A DNA stretch of 36,061 bases from positions 1 through 36,061 of the forward strand of contig JAFRVD010000014.1 in NCBI GenBank assembly GCA_017441825.1, given 5' to 3'. Position numbers and translations under genes: made by a program. Below are positions 16,227-24,355 of the stretch, in pieces (position 1 is the stretch's first letter; each line of letters opens with the position of its first letter). The notes under the pieces are model-generated. The model was not told the origin of the DNA. It worked only from the letters and a program-made list of their open reading frames with translations, and made no database searches. The stretch is from Lachnospiraceae bacterium (GTDB lineage Bacteria; Bacillota; Clostridia; Lachnospirales; Lachnospiraceae).

Positions 16227-17681
16227 ATGAAAAAAAATATCACTAATCAAGTCATGCTGATCACGTATTCCGACAGCATCGGCAGTAACCTGAAGGAGCT
16301 TTATGAAGTCCTGACCCGGAATTTTAAAGGGGCAATCGGCGGGATCCATATCCTGCCGTTCTTCCCTTCGTCCGGGGACCGGGGCTTTGCCCCCATCACA
16401 TATGACGTGGTGGATCCGGCCTTTGGGGACTGGGACGACATCACGAAATTCTCCGAGGAATACTACCTCATGTGCGACTACATGATCAACCACATGTCCG
16501 CACAGAGCGAGATCTATCAGGACTACCTGAAAAACCACAACGATTCCAGATATAAGGACTTTTTTATCAAGTGGAACGAATTCTGGGACGGGGAGCCGTC
16601 CGAGGAGGATTTCCAGAAGCTGTATCTCAGAAAGCAGACCCCTTACGTCAACGCTGAATTCGCCGATGGGACTACGGAAAAGGTCTGGTCTACGTTCAGC
16701 AATGAACAGATCGACATCGACTGTCTGCATTCTGAAGAGGCGAAAAAGTACCTGTACGAGCAGCTGAAGAAGCTGGCCGGGCGCGGGATGGCGCTGATCC
16801 GTACTGACGCGATGGCCTATGCCGCAAAGCGGAAGGGTGAAAACTGCTTCTTTGTGGAACCGGAAATGTGGACACTCGTCGACCAGTGCAGAGACGCGCT
16901 CCGGGGTACCGGCGTGGAGATCCTTCCCGAGATCCATGAGAACTACTTCTATCAGAAGAAGCTGGAGGAGCAGGGCGTCTGGACGTACGATTTCCAGCTG
17001 CCGTTCCTGATTCTGAACGCAGTGCATTTCGGCAGGACGATGTACCTGAAAAACTGGCTTAAGATCTGTCCGAGGAAGCAGTTTACCACACTTGATACGC
17101 ACGACGGGATCGGTGTGGTGGACGCCCGGTACCTGATGCCTGATGAGGAAGTGCTGGAGACCAAGCGCGCCGTGTTTGACGCGAATCCGGATATCAACGA
17201 AATCTACAAGGACCGCCAGATGCGTGTGAACTTCAGCAAGTTCGACACCTATCAGATCGCATGTACATACTATGACGCACTGGGCAGCGAGGACGACCGG
17301 TATCTGATCGCCCGTGCGGTTCAGTTCTTCGCACCGGGTATTCCGATGGTCTACTATGTGGGCCTGTTTGCCGGCAGGAATGATTTCGATTTCTATCATC
17401 AGTCCAAGCAGGGCCGTGACATTAACAGACATTACTATACGCTTCCGGAGATCGAGGAGGAGATGAAACGCCCTGTGGTGCAGAAGATGTACCGCCTCAT
17501 GTGCTTCCGGAACAGCCACGAAGCTTTCAACGGCGAATTCCGGCTGCTCACGTCTGATGAGCATTCGCTTCATATCCGCTGGGAGAAAGGCGCAGCGTAT
17601 GCGGAGCTTTTTGTGGATTTCGAAAAGCTCACATATGATATCCGGTATACGGAAGACGGAAAAGTGAAGAGGTTTGAATAA
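16227..17681 (+). CDS. gtfA: Sucrose phosphorylase (GH13_18, GtfA type)
   Basis: A 484-residue cytoplasmic enzyme converting sucrose and phosphate to glucose 1-phosphate and fructose. It strongly resembles streptococcal GtfA as I recall it: FFVEPEMW, LPEIHENY, KQFTTLDTHDGIGVVD, APGIPMVYYVGLFAG and GRDINRHYY. Active-site residues are nucleophile D194 (RTDAMAY), acid/base E235 (LPEIHE) and D293 (DTHDG). These are within three positions of D192/E232/D290 of the Bifidobacterium adolescentis enzyme. Length is normal. It lies 42 bases after the LacI gene and ends in a terminator, closing the sugar operon. Other GH13_18 activities (sucrose-6-phosphate or glucosylglycerate phosphorylase) are possible alternatives. 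Confidence 0.9.
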   Translation: MKKNITNQVMLITYSDSIGSNLKELYEVLTRNFKGAIGGIHILPFFPSSGDRGFAPITYDVVDPAFGDWDDITKFSEEYYLMCDYMINHMSAQSEIYQDYLKNHNDSRYKDFFIKWNEFWDGEPSEEDFQKLYLRKQTPYVNAEFADGTTEKVWSTFSNEQIDIDCLHSEEAKKYLYEQLKKLAGRGMALIRTDAMAYAAKRKGENCFFVEPEMWTLVDQCRDALRGTGVEILPEIHENYFYQKKLEEQGVWTYDFQLPFLILNAVHFGRTMYLKNWLKICPRKQFTTLDTHDGIGVVDARYLMPDEEVLETKRAVFDANPDINEIYKDRQMRVNFSKFDTYQIACTYYDALGSEDDRYLIARAVQFFAPGIPMVYYVGLFAGRNDFDFYHQSKQGRDINRHYYTLPEIEEEMKRPVVQKMYRLMCFRNSHEAFNGEFRLLTSDEHSLHIRWEKGAAYAELFVDFEKLTYDIRYTEDGKVKRFE

Positions 17682-17688
17682 ACTGTGG

Positions 17689-17721
17689 AGGGCCGCCGTG
17701 CTATAGCACGGCGGCCCTTTG
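17689..17721 (+). terminator. Terminator-like hairpin after sucrose phosphorylase
   Basis: A perfect 13-bp GC-rich stem AGGGCCGCCGTGC/GCACGGCGGCCCT (17689-17701 with 17706-17718) and a four-base loop. Only three T follow, so termination may be incomplete. Confidence 0.75.
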
Positions 17722-17729
17722 AAAAACCC

Positions 17730-17758
17730 TTGAAACATACAGTCCGATATGGTATAAA
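17730..17758 (+). promoter_or_regulatory. Promoter of the metal-chelate transporter operon
   Basis: TTGAAA (17730-17735), a 17-bp spacer and TATAAA (17753-17758). The predicted start near 17765 gives a long leader of about 260 nt before the first start codon. Confidence 0.8.
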
Positions 17759-17764
17759 CATAGA

Positions 17765-18005
17765 GGAAAAACCGAAGTTTTTCAGAATGCGCCGTAGCGC
17801 ATGGGGAATGAAGATTCCCGGTTGTTTTTAAGGTGTTATCAGGCCGGTGTTTTCCGGCCATGTAATTTTGTCAGGGCACAGATTTTTCTGTCCCTCGCCA
17901 TATACGATTACAGTAGGTCATGAAGGCGTACGACTCCCCTAAGGGGAAGAAGGACGCTTTCTTTTTTTACGCAATAAGGCCGGGTAAGACAGCGGCCCTT
18001 TTCTG
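17765..18005 (+). ncRNA. Hairpin-rich 5' leader RNA, candidate riboswitch or attenuator
   Basis: The non-coding stretch before the FecCD permease gene folds into a chain of perfect hairpins. H1: GAAAAAC-CGAA-GTTTTTC (17766-17783). H2: ATGCGC-CGTA-GCGCAT (17787-17802). H3: GGGAAT-GAAG-ATTCCC (17804-17819). H4: GGCCGG-TGTTTT-CCGGCC (17842-17859). H5: AGGG-C-ACAG/CTGTCCCT (17873-17895). CGCC/GGCG (17896-17899 with 17925-17928) encloses an unpaired 25-nt segment. GGCG overlaps GCGT (17926-17929), which is needed for the terminator stem, so the two pairings exclude each other. GGCCGG recurs at 17978-17983 and could pair with 17854-17859. I see no B12 box, Moco signature or other riboswitch core that I recognise. 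Confidence 0.6.
17926..17968 (+). terminator. Leader terminator (switchable)
   Basis: The outer stem GCGT/ACGC (17926-17929 with 17954-17957) and inner stem TCCCC-TAA-GGGGA (17935-17947) are followed by TTTCTTTTTTT. A second weaker hairpin GGCCG/CGGCC (17978-17982 with 17993-17997) with CTTTTCT lies between it and the start codon. Both precede the gene they would silence, which is the layout of transcription attenuation. Confidence 0.75.
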
Positions 18006-18023
18006 ATCATTAAAGAGAGCGTT

Positions 18024-19079
18024 ATGCAGAGTCTGATTCAAAACAGGAAAAAACAGAAAACCGTCATCGCTCTTTTATGCGCTGCGGTGGTCCTGCTCGC
18101 GTTCGCGGGCCTGTTCATCGGGTCCTCGCACATGACGCTTCGGGACTGCGTAAACGCCCTCCTGAAGAAGGGGAGTGCATCGCAGGTGCGGATCATCTGG
18201 AACATCCGCATCCCGCGCGTACTGGCAGCGGTGATCGCCGGGGCGGGACTGTCCATCGCCGGACTGATCATGCAGACGAACCTGAATAACCCGATGGCGT
18301 CTCCATCCACTTTGGGCGTTTCCAACGCGGCGGTTTTCGGCGCGAATCTGTCGATCATTGCCTTTGCGGGCGGCTTCTTAAGCACCGGCAACAACCTGAA
18401 CAGCTACATGGTCGGCGCGAATCCGTATGCGACGTCGCTCATGGCGTTTATCTTTTCCACACTGTCCATCCTGCTGATCCTGGGCCTCTGCCGGCTTCGG
18501 GCGTTTCAGCCCGGCGTGGTGGTGCTTGCCGGCATCGCCATCGGCTCTGTCTGGACGGCAGCCACCACCATCCTGCAGTTCTACGCCACGGACGTGGGCC
18601 TTTCCGCCGCGGTCATCTGGACCTTCGGCGACCTCGGCCGCGCGACGTATCGGACAGACCTCCTGATGGCCCTTGTGGTGCTGGCGGGCTTCGTGTTCTT
18701 CCTTATTATGAGCTGGAAGTTCAACGCCCTTCTTTCCGGCGACGTCTCCGCGAAAAGCATGGGCGTAAACGTGGACCTGCTGCGGTTCGCGTCGATGCTC
18801 GCGGCGTCCGTCATCACGGCCGTCTGCGTGTCCTTCCTCGGGATCATCGGCTTTGTGGGGATCATCTGCCCGCACGTGACCAAGCGGCTCTTAGGTCAGG
18901 ACCACCGCGTCTCGATCCCGGCCTCCGCCCTCACGGGCAGCATCCTGCTGCTCCTTGCGGACACGCTTTCCCGAAGCCTGGGCAACGGCTCCGCACTTCC
19001 GGTGGGCGCCATCACGTCGCTTTTAGGCGCGCCGTTCTTCCTTTCGATCATTTTCCGGAGAAAGGAGGGCCGCGTCTGA
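18024..19079 (+). CDS. FecCD-family ABC transporter permease
   Basis: A 351-residue inner-membrane permease of the BtuC/FhuB/FecCD type, expected to have about ten helices. Signatures are [46 protein letters not shown] near the N terminus and [25 protein letters not shown] in the coupling region (shown here by key parts FVGIICPH and R-x-L-G-x-DHR). It imports a chelated metal (siderophore, heme) or corrinoid as a homodimer. It is the first gene of a four-gene operon; its TGA overlaps the ATPase start by one base (TGATG). The start is preceded by a weak AAAGAGAG site. Confidence 0.92.
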   Translation: MQSLIQNRKKQKTVIALLCAAVVLLAFAGLFIGSSHMTLRDCVNALLKKGSASQVRIIWNIRIPRVLAAVIAGAGLSIAGLIMQTNLNNPMASPSTLGVSNAAVFGANLSIIAFAGGFLSTGNNLNSYMVGANPYATSLMAFIFSTLSILLILGLCRLRAFQPGVVVLAGIAIGSVWTAATTILQFYATDVGLSAAVIWTFGDLGRATYRTDLLMALVVLAGFVFFLIMSWKFNALLSGDVSAKSMGVNVDLLRFASMLAASVITAVCVSFLGIIGFVGIICPHVTKRLLGQDHRVSIPASALTGSILLLLADTLSRSLGNGSALPVGAITSLLGAPFFLSIIFRRKEGRV

Positions 19080-19846
19080 TGCTTACGATCAAAGACGTAT
19101 ACTTCAGATATTCCAGCCGTGCGCCTATGGTCCTCCAGGGCGTCGATTTAACGCTTGAGAATGGCGAAATTGGCGTGCTGCTCGGCAAAAACGGCTCCGG
19201 AAAAACCACCCTGTTCAAGACGATCCTCGGCACTGAAACGCCGGACCGCGGGGAGATGCAGTTTGACGGCGAAAACCTCCTTCGTATGAACCGGCGGGAG
19301 AGGGCGAAACGAATCGCCTACGTGCCTCAAAACATCCAGTTCGGTGCGCTCTCCGTTTACGACACGGTGCTGATGGGCCGCATTTCCTACTTCGGCTACC
19401 GGGCCGGGAAGGAAGACGAGGCTGCAGTGGAGCAGATCCTTAAGGACATGCAGCTCCTCGACTTTGCCGCGCGCAACGTGGAAGAGCTGTCTGGCGGCGA
19501 GCGGCAGAAGATCGCGATCGCGAGAGCCCTCGCACAGGAGCCGCGGATGCTGGTTTTTGACGAGCCGACCGGGAACCTGGACATCGCGAACGAACAGCTG
19601 ATCCTTTCGGAAGCCCGGCGTGTGGCGCGGGAGAAGGGGATCGGGATCCTGACCTCGCTGCATGATTTCAACCAGGCGCTTGAGCTCGGCGACCGGTTCT
19701 TCTTCATGAAGGACGGGAAGATCTGCCGCACGGGCGGGGCGGAGATCGTCACCGAGGAAGTGATCCGCGAGGTGTTCGACGCCGAGGTCCGTATTATACA
19801 AATTGAAGACAAAAAAGTCATCATAAATGGAGGAGAAAACAAATGA
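19079..19846 (+). CDS. FecCD-system ABC ATPase
   Basis: A 255-residue ATP-binding subunit of the iron-complex/cobalamin importer type. Walker A is GKNGSGKT (36-43), the Q-loop is YVPQ (81-84), the ABC signature is LSGGE (137-141) and Walker B is MLVFDE (157-162), followed by the D-loop GNLD and switch His (SLHD). It works with the preceding permease. The end overlaps the binding-protein start as ATGA (19843-19846), so all three subunits are translationally coupled. Confidence 0.93.
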   Translation: MLTIKDVYFRYSSRAPMVLQGVDLTLENGEIGVLLGKNGSGKTTLFKTILGTETPDRGEMQFDGENLLRMNRRERAKRIAYVPQNIQFGALSVYDTVLMGRISYFGYRAGKEDEAAVEQILKDMQLLDFAARNVEELSGGERQKIAIARALAQEPRMLVFDEPTGNLDIANEQLILSEARRVAREKGIGILTSLHDFNQALELGDRFFFMKDGKICRTGGAEIVTEEVIREVFDAEVRIIQIEDKKVIINGGENK

Positions 19847-21069
19847 AAAGAAACAAAGTGTTGGCACTGCTGCTTGCGGCATTGATGCTGTTCACCCTGT
19901 GCAGCTGCATTTCGGTCGACATTTCCACCCCGGAAGAGGCTCAGGAGCAGGAGCAGGAAGAGGAAGCGGCCGTTCCTGCGGAAGAAGAGTCTGAGGAAGC
20001 TGCTGCGGAGATCACCATCACGGATATGATCGGCCGTGAAGTGACGGTCACGCCGGGAAGCTATACCCGCGTGGTGTGCATCGGCGCAGGCGCGCTTCGG
20101 ATGTACAGCTACATCGGCGACGTGAGCCTGCTGTGCGGCGTGGAGGACATCGACAACACGTCGCTTGAAGAGCGGCCGAAGATGTTCGATTCCGTTGCCC
20201 GCCCCTACATGCTGGCGTACGGCGAATCATTTAAGACGCTCCCGTCCTGCGGCGTGGGCGGCCCGCAGGCACAGACGGCCGAGGCAGAGAAGATCCTTTC
20301 CTGCGAGCCGGACATCGTCATTTCGGAATACGAGGATGTGGAAAAGGAAGACGCACTTCAGGAGCAGCTGGGCGTACCGGTCATCACGCTGAAGGCCGGC
20401 CCGGGCGGCGTCTTTGACGAAAACTTCTATGCGACGATGGAGATGCTGGGCGTGATCTTTGAGAACGAAGAGAAGGCGGCAGCGCTTGTCGAGTTCATCA
20501 AGACGGAGCGTGCGGAGATCGAAAGCCGGACGGCTGACGTTGCCGACGAAGACAAGCCGGCAGTCTACATCTGCGGCCTGGGCAACTGGGGAACCACGAA
20601 CCACCTGATGACTGCGCAGAACTACATTTCCTTCACCGTCGCGAACGTGAAGAACGTGGTGACGGACCTTGCTGCGCCGGGCATCCAGGCGATCGAAGAA
20701 GAAAAGTTCACCTCGCTTGGCGAGGACATGGATATCATCATCATGGACGCGGCGGCGGTCAAGAATATCAAGCCGCTGTACGCCGAAGACCCGACGATGT
20801 TCGACACCTGCAAGGCATGGCAGGACGGCGAGGTCTATCTGGAGATGGCCTACAACGCGTACTACACCAACTATGAGACCGCGCTGATCAACACCTGGTT
20901 CATCGCGAAGACCGTCTATCCGGACCTCTTCGAGGACATCGACATGGACGAAAAGACCAATGAAGTGACGCAGGTCTTCTTCGGCATGGACCTTGCGGAC
21001 CAGATCTCCGCCGCACCGTCAAGCTTCGGCGGCTACCAGAAGATCGACACAGCCACGTTTTTTGAGTAA
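19843..21069 (+). CDS. Metal-chelate/corrinoid-type solute-binding lipoprotein
   Basis: A 408-residue binding protein of the BtuF/FepB-like (class III) family, lipid-anchored: the lipobox LCSC puts the acylated Cys at residue 22, followed by an acidic Glu/Ala tether. The domain starts [15 protein letters not shown], a standard opening of this family. It continues with [16 protein letters not shown] and [11 protein letters not shown]. The central [17 protein letters not shown] and the long C-terminal lobe make it larger than BtuF. The ligand is not readable from sequence: chelated iron, another metal complex or a corrinoid are all possible. A strong GGAGG site within the end of the ATPase gene drives it. 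Confidence 0.88.
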   Translation: MKRNKVLALLLAALMLFTLCSCISVDISTPEEAQEQEQEEEAAVPAEEESEEAAAEITITDMIGREVTVTPGSYTRVVCIGAGALRMYSYIGDVSLLCGVEDIDNTSLEERPKMFDSVARPYMLAYGESFKTLPSCGVGGPQAQTAEAEKILSCEPDIVISEYEDVEKEDALQEQLGVPVITLKAGPGGVFDENFYATMEMLGVIFENEEKAAALVEFIKTERAEIESRTADVADEDKPAVYICGLGNWGTTNHLMTAQNYISFTVANVKNVVTDLAAPGIQAIEEEKFTSLGEDMDIIIMDAAAVKNIKPLYAEDPTMFDTCKAWQDGEVYLEMAYNAYYTNYETALINTWFIAKTVYPDLFEDIDMDEKTNEVTQVFFGMDLADQISAAPSSFGGYQKIDTATFFE

Positions 21070-21118
21070 GTGAACGCGCTTTTCAAAGCGCTGCAAGGTG
21101 TACGAAAGCTAAAGAAAT

Positions 21119-21703
21119 ATGATCAACACAAGTGAAGTCATTGAATTTTTCGACCGTCTGGCGCCCGGCTGGGACGCGGAGATGATCCGGAACGACGAAG
21201 TGATCGGCCTCATTTTGGACAACGCCGGCGTGACTGCCGGGAAGGACGTTCTGGACGTCGCGACCGGCACCGGCGTCCTGATCCCGGACTATCTGAAGCG
21301 TAACGTCGCGTCTGTGACCGGCATCGATATTTCTCCCAGAATGGCGGAGATCGCGCAGGAGAAGTTCCGGGAGACCGGGGCGGTGATCCTCTGCGGCGAC
21401 GTGGAGGAGACGGACTTCGGCCGGCAGTTCGACTGCGTGGTCGTCTACAACGCCTTCCCGCATTTCCCGGACCCGGAGCGGCTTATTTCAAGGCTTGCTT
21501 TGTTCCTTGCCCCGGGCGGGACGCTCACCGTCGCGCACGGCATGAGCCGCGAAAAGATCAACGCCCACCATCACGGCGCGGCGATGCACGTCTCGAACGG
21601 TCTGATGCCTGCGGAGGAGCTCGCGGAGATCTTCGGGAAATATCTCGAGGTGACCACGGTGGTATCGGACGAGAGGATGTATCAGGTGGTCGGGAGAAGG
21701 TAA
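21119..21703 (+). CDS. Class I SAM-dependent methyltransferase, His-rich
   Basis: A 194-residue Rossmann-fold methyltransferase. Motif I is VLDVATGTGVLIP (44-56), the acidic adenosine-binding turn is GIDIS (68-72), and motif IV-like VVVYNAFPHF is near 107-116. Unusually, five His residues fall between 140 and 157 (H140, H150-H152, H157: AHGMSREKIN then AHHHGAAMH), which could bind a metal. It follows the metal-chelate transporter by 49 bases and ends at a terminator, so it is probably in that operon. It may modify or release the imported ligand (inference). The immediate upstream sequence is only weakly Shine-Dalgarno-like. Confidence 0.83.
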   Translation: MINTSEVIEFFDRLAPGWDAEMIRNDEVIGLILDNAGVTAGKDVLDVATGTGVLIPDYLKRNVASVTGIDISPRMAEIAQEKFRETGAVILCGDVEETDFGRQFDCVVVYNAFPHFPDPERLISRLALFLAPGGTLTVAHGMSREKINAHHHGAAMHVSNGLMPAEELAEIFGKYLEVTTVVSDERMYQVVGRR

Positions 21704-21708
21704 TAATG

Positions 21709-21736
21709 AAGGACCGTCCGAAAGGACGGTCCTTTT
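21709..21736 (+). terminator. Rho-independent terminator of the transporter operon
   Basis: A perfect 11-bp stem AAGGACCGTCC/GGACGGTCCTT (21709-21719 with 21724-21734), GAAA loop and T run. The same 11-bp stem, with loop GTAA, recurs at 28841-28866. Confidence 0.93.
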
Positions 21737-21862
21737 ATCCACCTCATCAGTCAGCCCTCCGGGCTGACAGCTTCCCCTGGAAGGGGAAGCCTTTTTTTAT
21801 AGCCTTCCCCCACCGGGGAAAGCCTTTTCTGCACAGCCTTCCCCCGCCGGGGGAAGGTGGAT
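21737..21862. repeat. MITE-like compound palindromic element
   Basis: A 126-base element bounded by inverted ATCCACCT (21737-21744) and AGGTGGAT (21855-21862). Inside are GTCAGCCC-TCC-GGGCTGAC (21750-21768), GCTTCCCC-TGGAA-GGGGAAGC (21770-21790) and two further CCTTCCCC/GGGGAA(GG) hairpins. AGCCTTCCCC occurs twice in its right half. The first 52 bases recur almost unchanged inside the next gene (22815-22866). With the terminator and promoter region it fills the 300-base gap 21704-22003; 21863-21900 contains two GCAGCCGGATGA-like repeats. Confidence 0.85.
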
Positions 21863-21946
21863 GCCGCAGGCAGCCGGATGAGGGGCAGCCGGATGACGGG
21901 TGTTCTTTGCTCAAAAATAATGCTTTTCCGATTCCAATATCTTCAG

Positions 21947-21952
21947 TATAAT
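21947..21952 (+). promoter_or_regulatory. Candidate -10 box of the AmmeMemoRadiSam operon
   Basis: TATAAT 51 bases before the start codon. The -35 region is weak (TTTTCC at 21924-21929, spacer 17). This is the only promoter-like site I see for the eight-gene run that follows. Confidence 0.5.
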
Positions 21953-22003
21953 GATGCTATCAGGGTCGCAGAGGACCCGCAGAACACAGAAGGGAGGTCC
22001 ATC

Positions 22004-23443
22004 ATGCCTATCTTAGCGGCTTTCATGGTGCCCCACCCGCCGATGATCATTCCTGACGTTGGGAAGGGGAGCGAGAAGCAGATCACAAAGACGATCCGGG
22101 CGTACGAGCAGGTGGCTGATGAGGTCGCGGCGCTTGCGCCGGAGACCATCGTCATCACGAGCCCGCATTCGATGATGTATGCGGATTATTTCCACATCTC
22201 GCCCGGGAAGCATGCGAACGGCTCGTTCAGGCAATTTATGGCGCCTCAGGTGAAGTTCTCCGAAGACTATGACGAGGAGCTCGCCGGGCGGATCTCTGTA
22301 CTTTCGGACCGCGAGGAGTTCCCCGCCGGCACCCTGGGAGAGCGGGACGCCTCTTTAGACCACGGCACGATGGTCCCTCTCTGGTTCATCCGGAAAAAGT
22401 ATACCGGCGGGAAGATCCTCAGGATCGGCTTGTCGGGCCTGCCGCTCACGGAGCATTACCGGCTCGGGCAGCTCGTCGCCGATGCCGCGGAAGACCTTGA
22501 ACGGCGCGTGGTGATCATCGCGAGCGGGGACCTTTCACATAAGCTTCAGACCTACGGACCGTACGGCTATGCCCCGGAAGGACCGGAATACGACCGGCGG
22601 ATCATGGACGTCTGCGGCCGCGCGGCCTTTGGCGAGCTGTTTGACTTTGACGAAGTCTTCTGCGAGAAGGCGGCGGAGTGCGGCCACCGGTCTTTTGTGA
22701 TCATGGCCGGTGCGTTTGACGGCCGTGAAGTGAAGGCACAGGTTCTGTCTCACGAGGACGTGACAGGGGTGGGGTACGGGATTTGTACGTTCTATCCGGA
22801 AGGGGATGCGGGTGACCTCATCAGTCAGCCCTCCGGGCTGACAGCCTCCCCTGGGAGGGGAAGCCTGGACAGGCGGTTTTTGGATATTTATCAGGAGAAA
22901 GTGGAACGCGAGTGCAGGGAGAAGGCGGAGCAGTCAGACGCTTACGTACGGCTAGCCAGGGCGTCCGTGGAGTCGTGGGTGGCCCGGAGGAAAAAGCTGG
23001 ACGTCCCGGAAGGGCTGCCCGAGGAAATGCTCCGGCGCCGCGCCGGCACCTTCGTTTCGATCCATAAGGACGGACACCTCCGAGGGTGCATCGGCACCAT
23101 TATGGCCACACAGAAAAATATTGCGGAGGAGATCATCCGGAACGGCATAAGCGCCTGCGCGAATGATCCGCGGTTTTCGCCCATTACACCGGACGAGCTT
23201 CTTCGGCTTGAGATCACCGTCGACGTCCTCGGGGAGATCGAGGACATCACGTCGCCTGCGGAGCTTGACGTGAAGCGCTACGGCGTGATCGTATCGAGCG
23301 GCCGGAAGCGGGGGCTTCTGCTACCGAACCTGGACGGCGTGGATACCGTAGAGGACCAGATCCGGATCGCCCGGGAAAAGGGCGGGATCCGGGAAAGAGA
23401 AAAGTACGAGCTGCAGCGGTTTGAAGTGGTGCGGCATTACTGA
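22004..23443 (+). CDS. AmmeMemoRadiSam protein B-A fusion (Memo/LigB + AMMECR1)
   Basis: A 479-residue two-domain protein. Residues 1-265 form a Memo/LigB-like domain related to class III extradiol dioxygenases (MVPHPPMIIP, ITSPHS, LDHGTMVPL, IIASGDLSH, with conserved His at those places). Residues about 300-479 are AMMECR1 (GTFVSIHKDGHLRGCIGTI signature). The reaction is unknown; the family is defined by its association with the radical SAM enzyme encoded 16 bases downstream. The linker at residues 271-288 is encoded by a palindromic repeat found also upstream of the gene, an in-frame insertion. ATG 22004 follows AGGGAGG; longer in-frame starts run back through the repeat and promoter. The fused B-A arrangement itself occurs in other Bacillota as far as I recall. 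Confidence 0.9.
   Translation: MPILAAFMVPHPPMIIPDVGKGSEKQITKTIRAYEQVADEVAALAPETIVITSPHSMMYADYFHISPGKHANGSFRQFMAPQVKFSEDYDEELAGRISVLSDREEFPAGTLGERDASLDHGTMVPLWFIRKKYTGGKILRIGLSGLPLTEHYRLGQLVADAAEDLERRVVIIASGDLSHKLQTYGPYGYAPEGPEYDRRIMDVCGRAAFGELFDFDEVFCEKAAECGHRSFVIMAGAFDGREVKAQVLSHEDVTGVGYGICTFYPEGDAGDLISQPSGLTASPGRGSLDRRFLDIYQEKVERECREKAEQSDAYVRLARASVESWVARRKKLDVPEGLPEEMLRRRAGTFVSIHKDGHLRGCIGTIMATQKNIAEEIIRNGISACANDPRFSPITPDELLRLEITVDVLGEIEDITSPAELDVKRYGVIVSSGRKRGLLLPNLDGVDTVEDQIRIAREKGGIREREKYELQRFEVVRHY
22815..22866 (+). repeat. Palindromic repeat inserted in frame in the fusion gene
   Basis: 52 bases matching 21741-21792 at 50 positions; the differences are T to C and A to G. It keeps the GTCAGCCC/GGGCTGAC hairpin. 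In the reading frame it encodes the linker DLISQPSGLTASPGRGSL between the Memo-like and AMMECR1 domains, without a stop or frameshift. Confidence 0.9.
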
Positions 23444-23459
23444 CTTTTGAGGAAAAAGC

Positions 23460-24308
23460 ATGGCAGTTTGCGAAGTCTGTTTCAGGCATTGCCATATTGA
23501 AGAGGGGCGGCTGGGCTTCTGCGGCGCAAGGACCGCGGAAAACGGCCGGGTGGTGCCGTACCACTACGGCAGGATCTCCGGGTTGGCACTCGACCCTATA
23601 GAAAAGAAGCCCCTTGCGCGGTTCTGCCCGGGGAGCATGATCCTCTCCGTGGGCGGCTTCGGCTGCAACCTCCGATGTCCCTTCTGCCAAAACGATGACA
23701 TATCCTGGTCGGCGGAAGCTTCGCGGTACGCGGAGCGGGCGGAGCAGGTGAGCCCGGAGGCGCTCGCGGACCTCGCGGAAAGGATGCGGGGGCGGGGGAA
23801 CATCGGCGTGGCGTTCACGTATAACGAGCCGCTTATAAGCTTCGAATTCGTACGGGACACCGCGAAGCTTGTGAAGGAACGAGGCATGAAGAACGTGCTG
23901 GTCACGAACGGGACCGCGGAGCTGCCGGTGCTTCGGGAACTGGGGCGGTACATCGACGCAATGAACATTGACCTCAAGGGTTTTACGGACCGGTATTACA
24001 GCAAAGTGCTGCAGGGAGACCGCGGGCAGGTGCTCGCGTTCATCGAAGAGGCTGTGAAGACGAGTCATGTAGAGCTGACGACGCTGATCGTTCCCGGGGA
24101 GAACGATTCCGAGGAGGAGATGCGGGCGCTTTCTTCCTGGGTCTCAAAGCTCCGGAATCCGGACGGAGAGAGCGTGCCGCTTCACGTTTCCAGGTTCTTC
24201 CCGCGGTTCCATATGACAGACCGGCCGGCGACCCCGGTCCGCAAGGTCTACCGCCTGGCGGAGGTAGCGCGGGAAGTGCTGCCGTACGTCTATACCGGGA
24301 ATTGCTGA
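23460..24308 (+). CDS. AmmeMemoRadiSam-system radical SAM enzyme
   Basis: A 282-residue radical SAM protein related to pyruvate-formate-lyase activase. An N-terminal four-Cys motif (CEVCFRHC, then GFCGAR) precedes the radical SAM motif C-x3-C-x2-C in GCNLRCPFCQN. FTYNEPLISFEF and MNIDLKGF are family motifs of SAM and strand binding. It works with the preceding Memo-AMMECR1 fusion in an uncharacterised modification. The protein stops at YVYTGNC; larger relatives continue with a further segment after YVYxGN, so this one seems C-terminally short (from memory, to be checked). It is coupled to the preceding gene by a 16-base gap. Confidence 0.9.
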   Translation: MAVCEVCFRHCHIEEGRLGFCGARTAENGRVVPYHYGRISGLALDPIEKKPLARFCPGSMILSVGGFGCNLRCPFCQNDDISWSAEASRYAERAEQVSPEALADLAERMRGRGNIGVAFTYNEPLISFEFVRDTAKLVKERGMKNVLVTNGTAELPVLRELGRYIDAMNIDLKGFTDRYYSKVLQGDRGQVLAFIEEAVKTSHVELTTLIVPGENDSEEEMRALSSWVSKLRNPDGESVPLHVSRFFPRFHMTDRPATPVRKVYRLAEVAREVLPYVYTGNC

Positions 24309-24355
24309 AGAATACAGAAAATTCGGCTTTAGAATACAACAGAAAGGGACACTTT

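Noticed and set aside
16206-17861. A 551-residue open frame on the minus strand opposite sucrose phosphorylase
   Set aside because: Shadow of a well-supported gene; the translation is rich in His, Val and Arg and matches no family.
17765-18010. Cobalamin riboswitch
   Set aside because: The CGCC...GAAGGCG segment and a GCCGGG...AAGAC stretch are faintly reminiscent, but the B12 box and the GCCACTG core are absent, so I do not make this call.
21737-21862. CRISPR array
   Set aside because: The repeated units are adjacent palindromes of different sequence without uniform spacers, and no cas genes are present.
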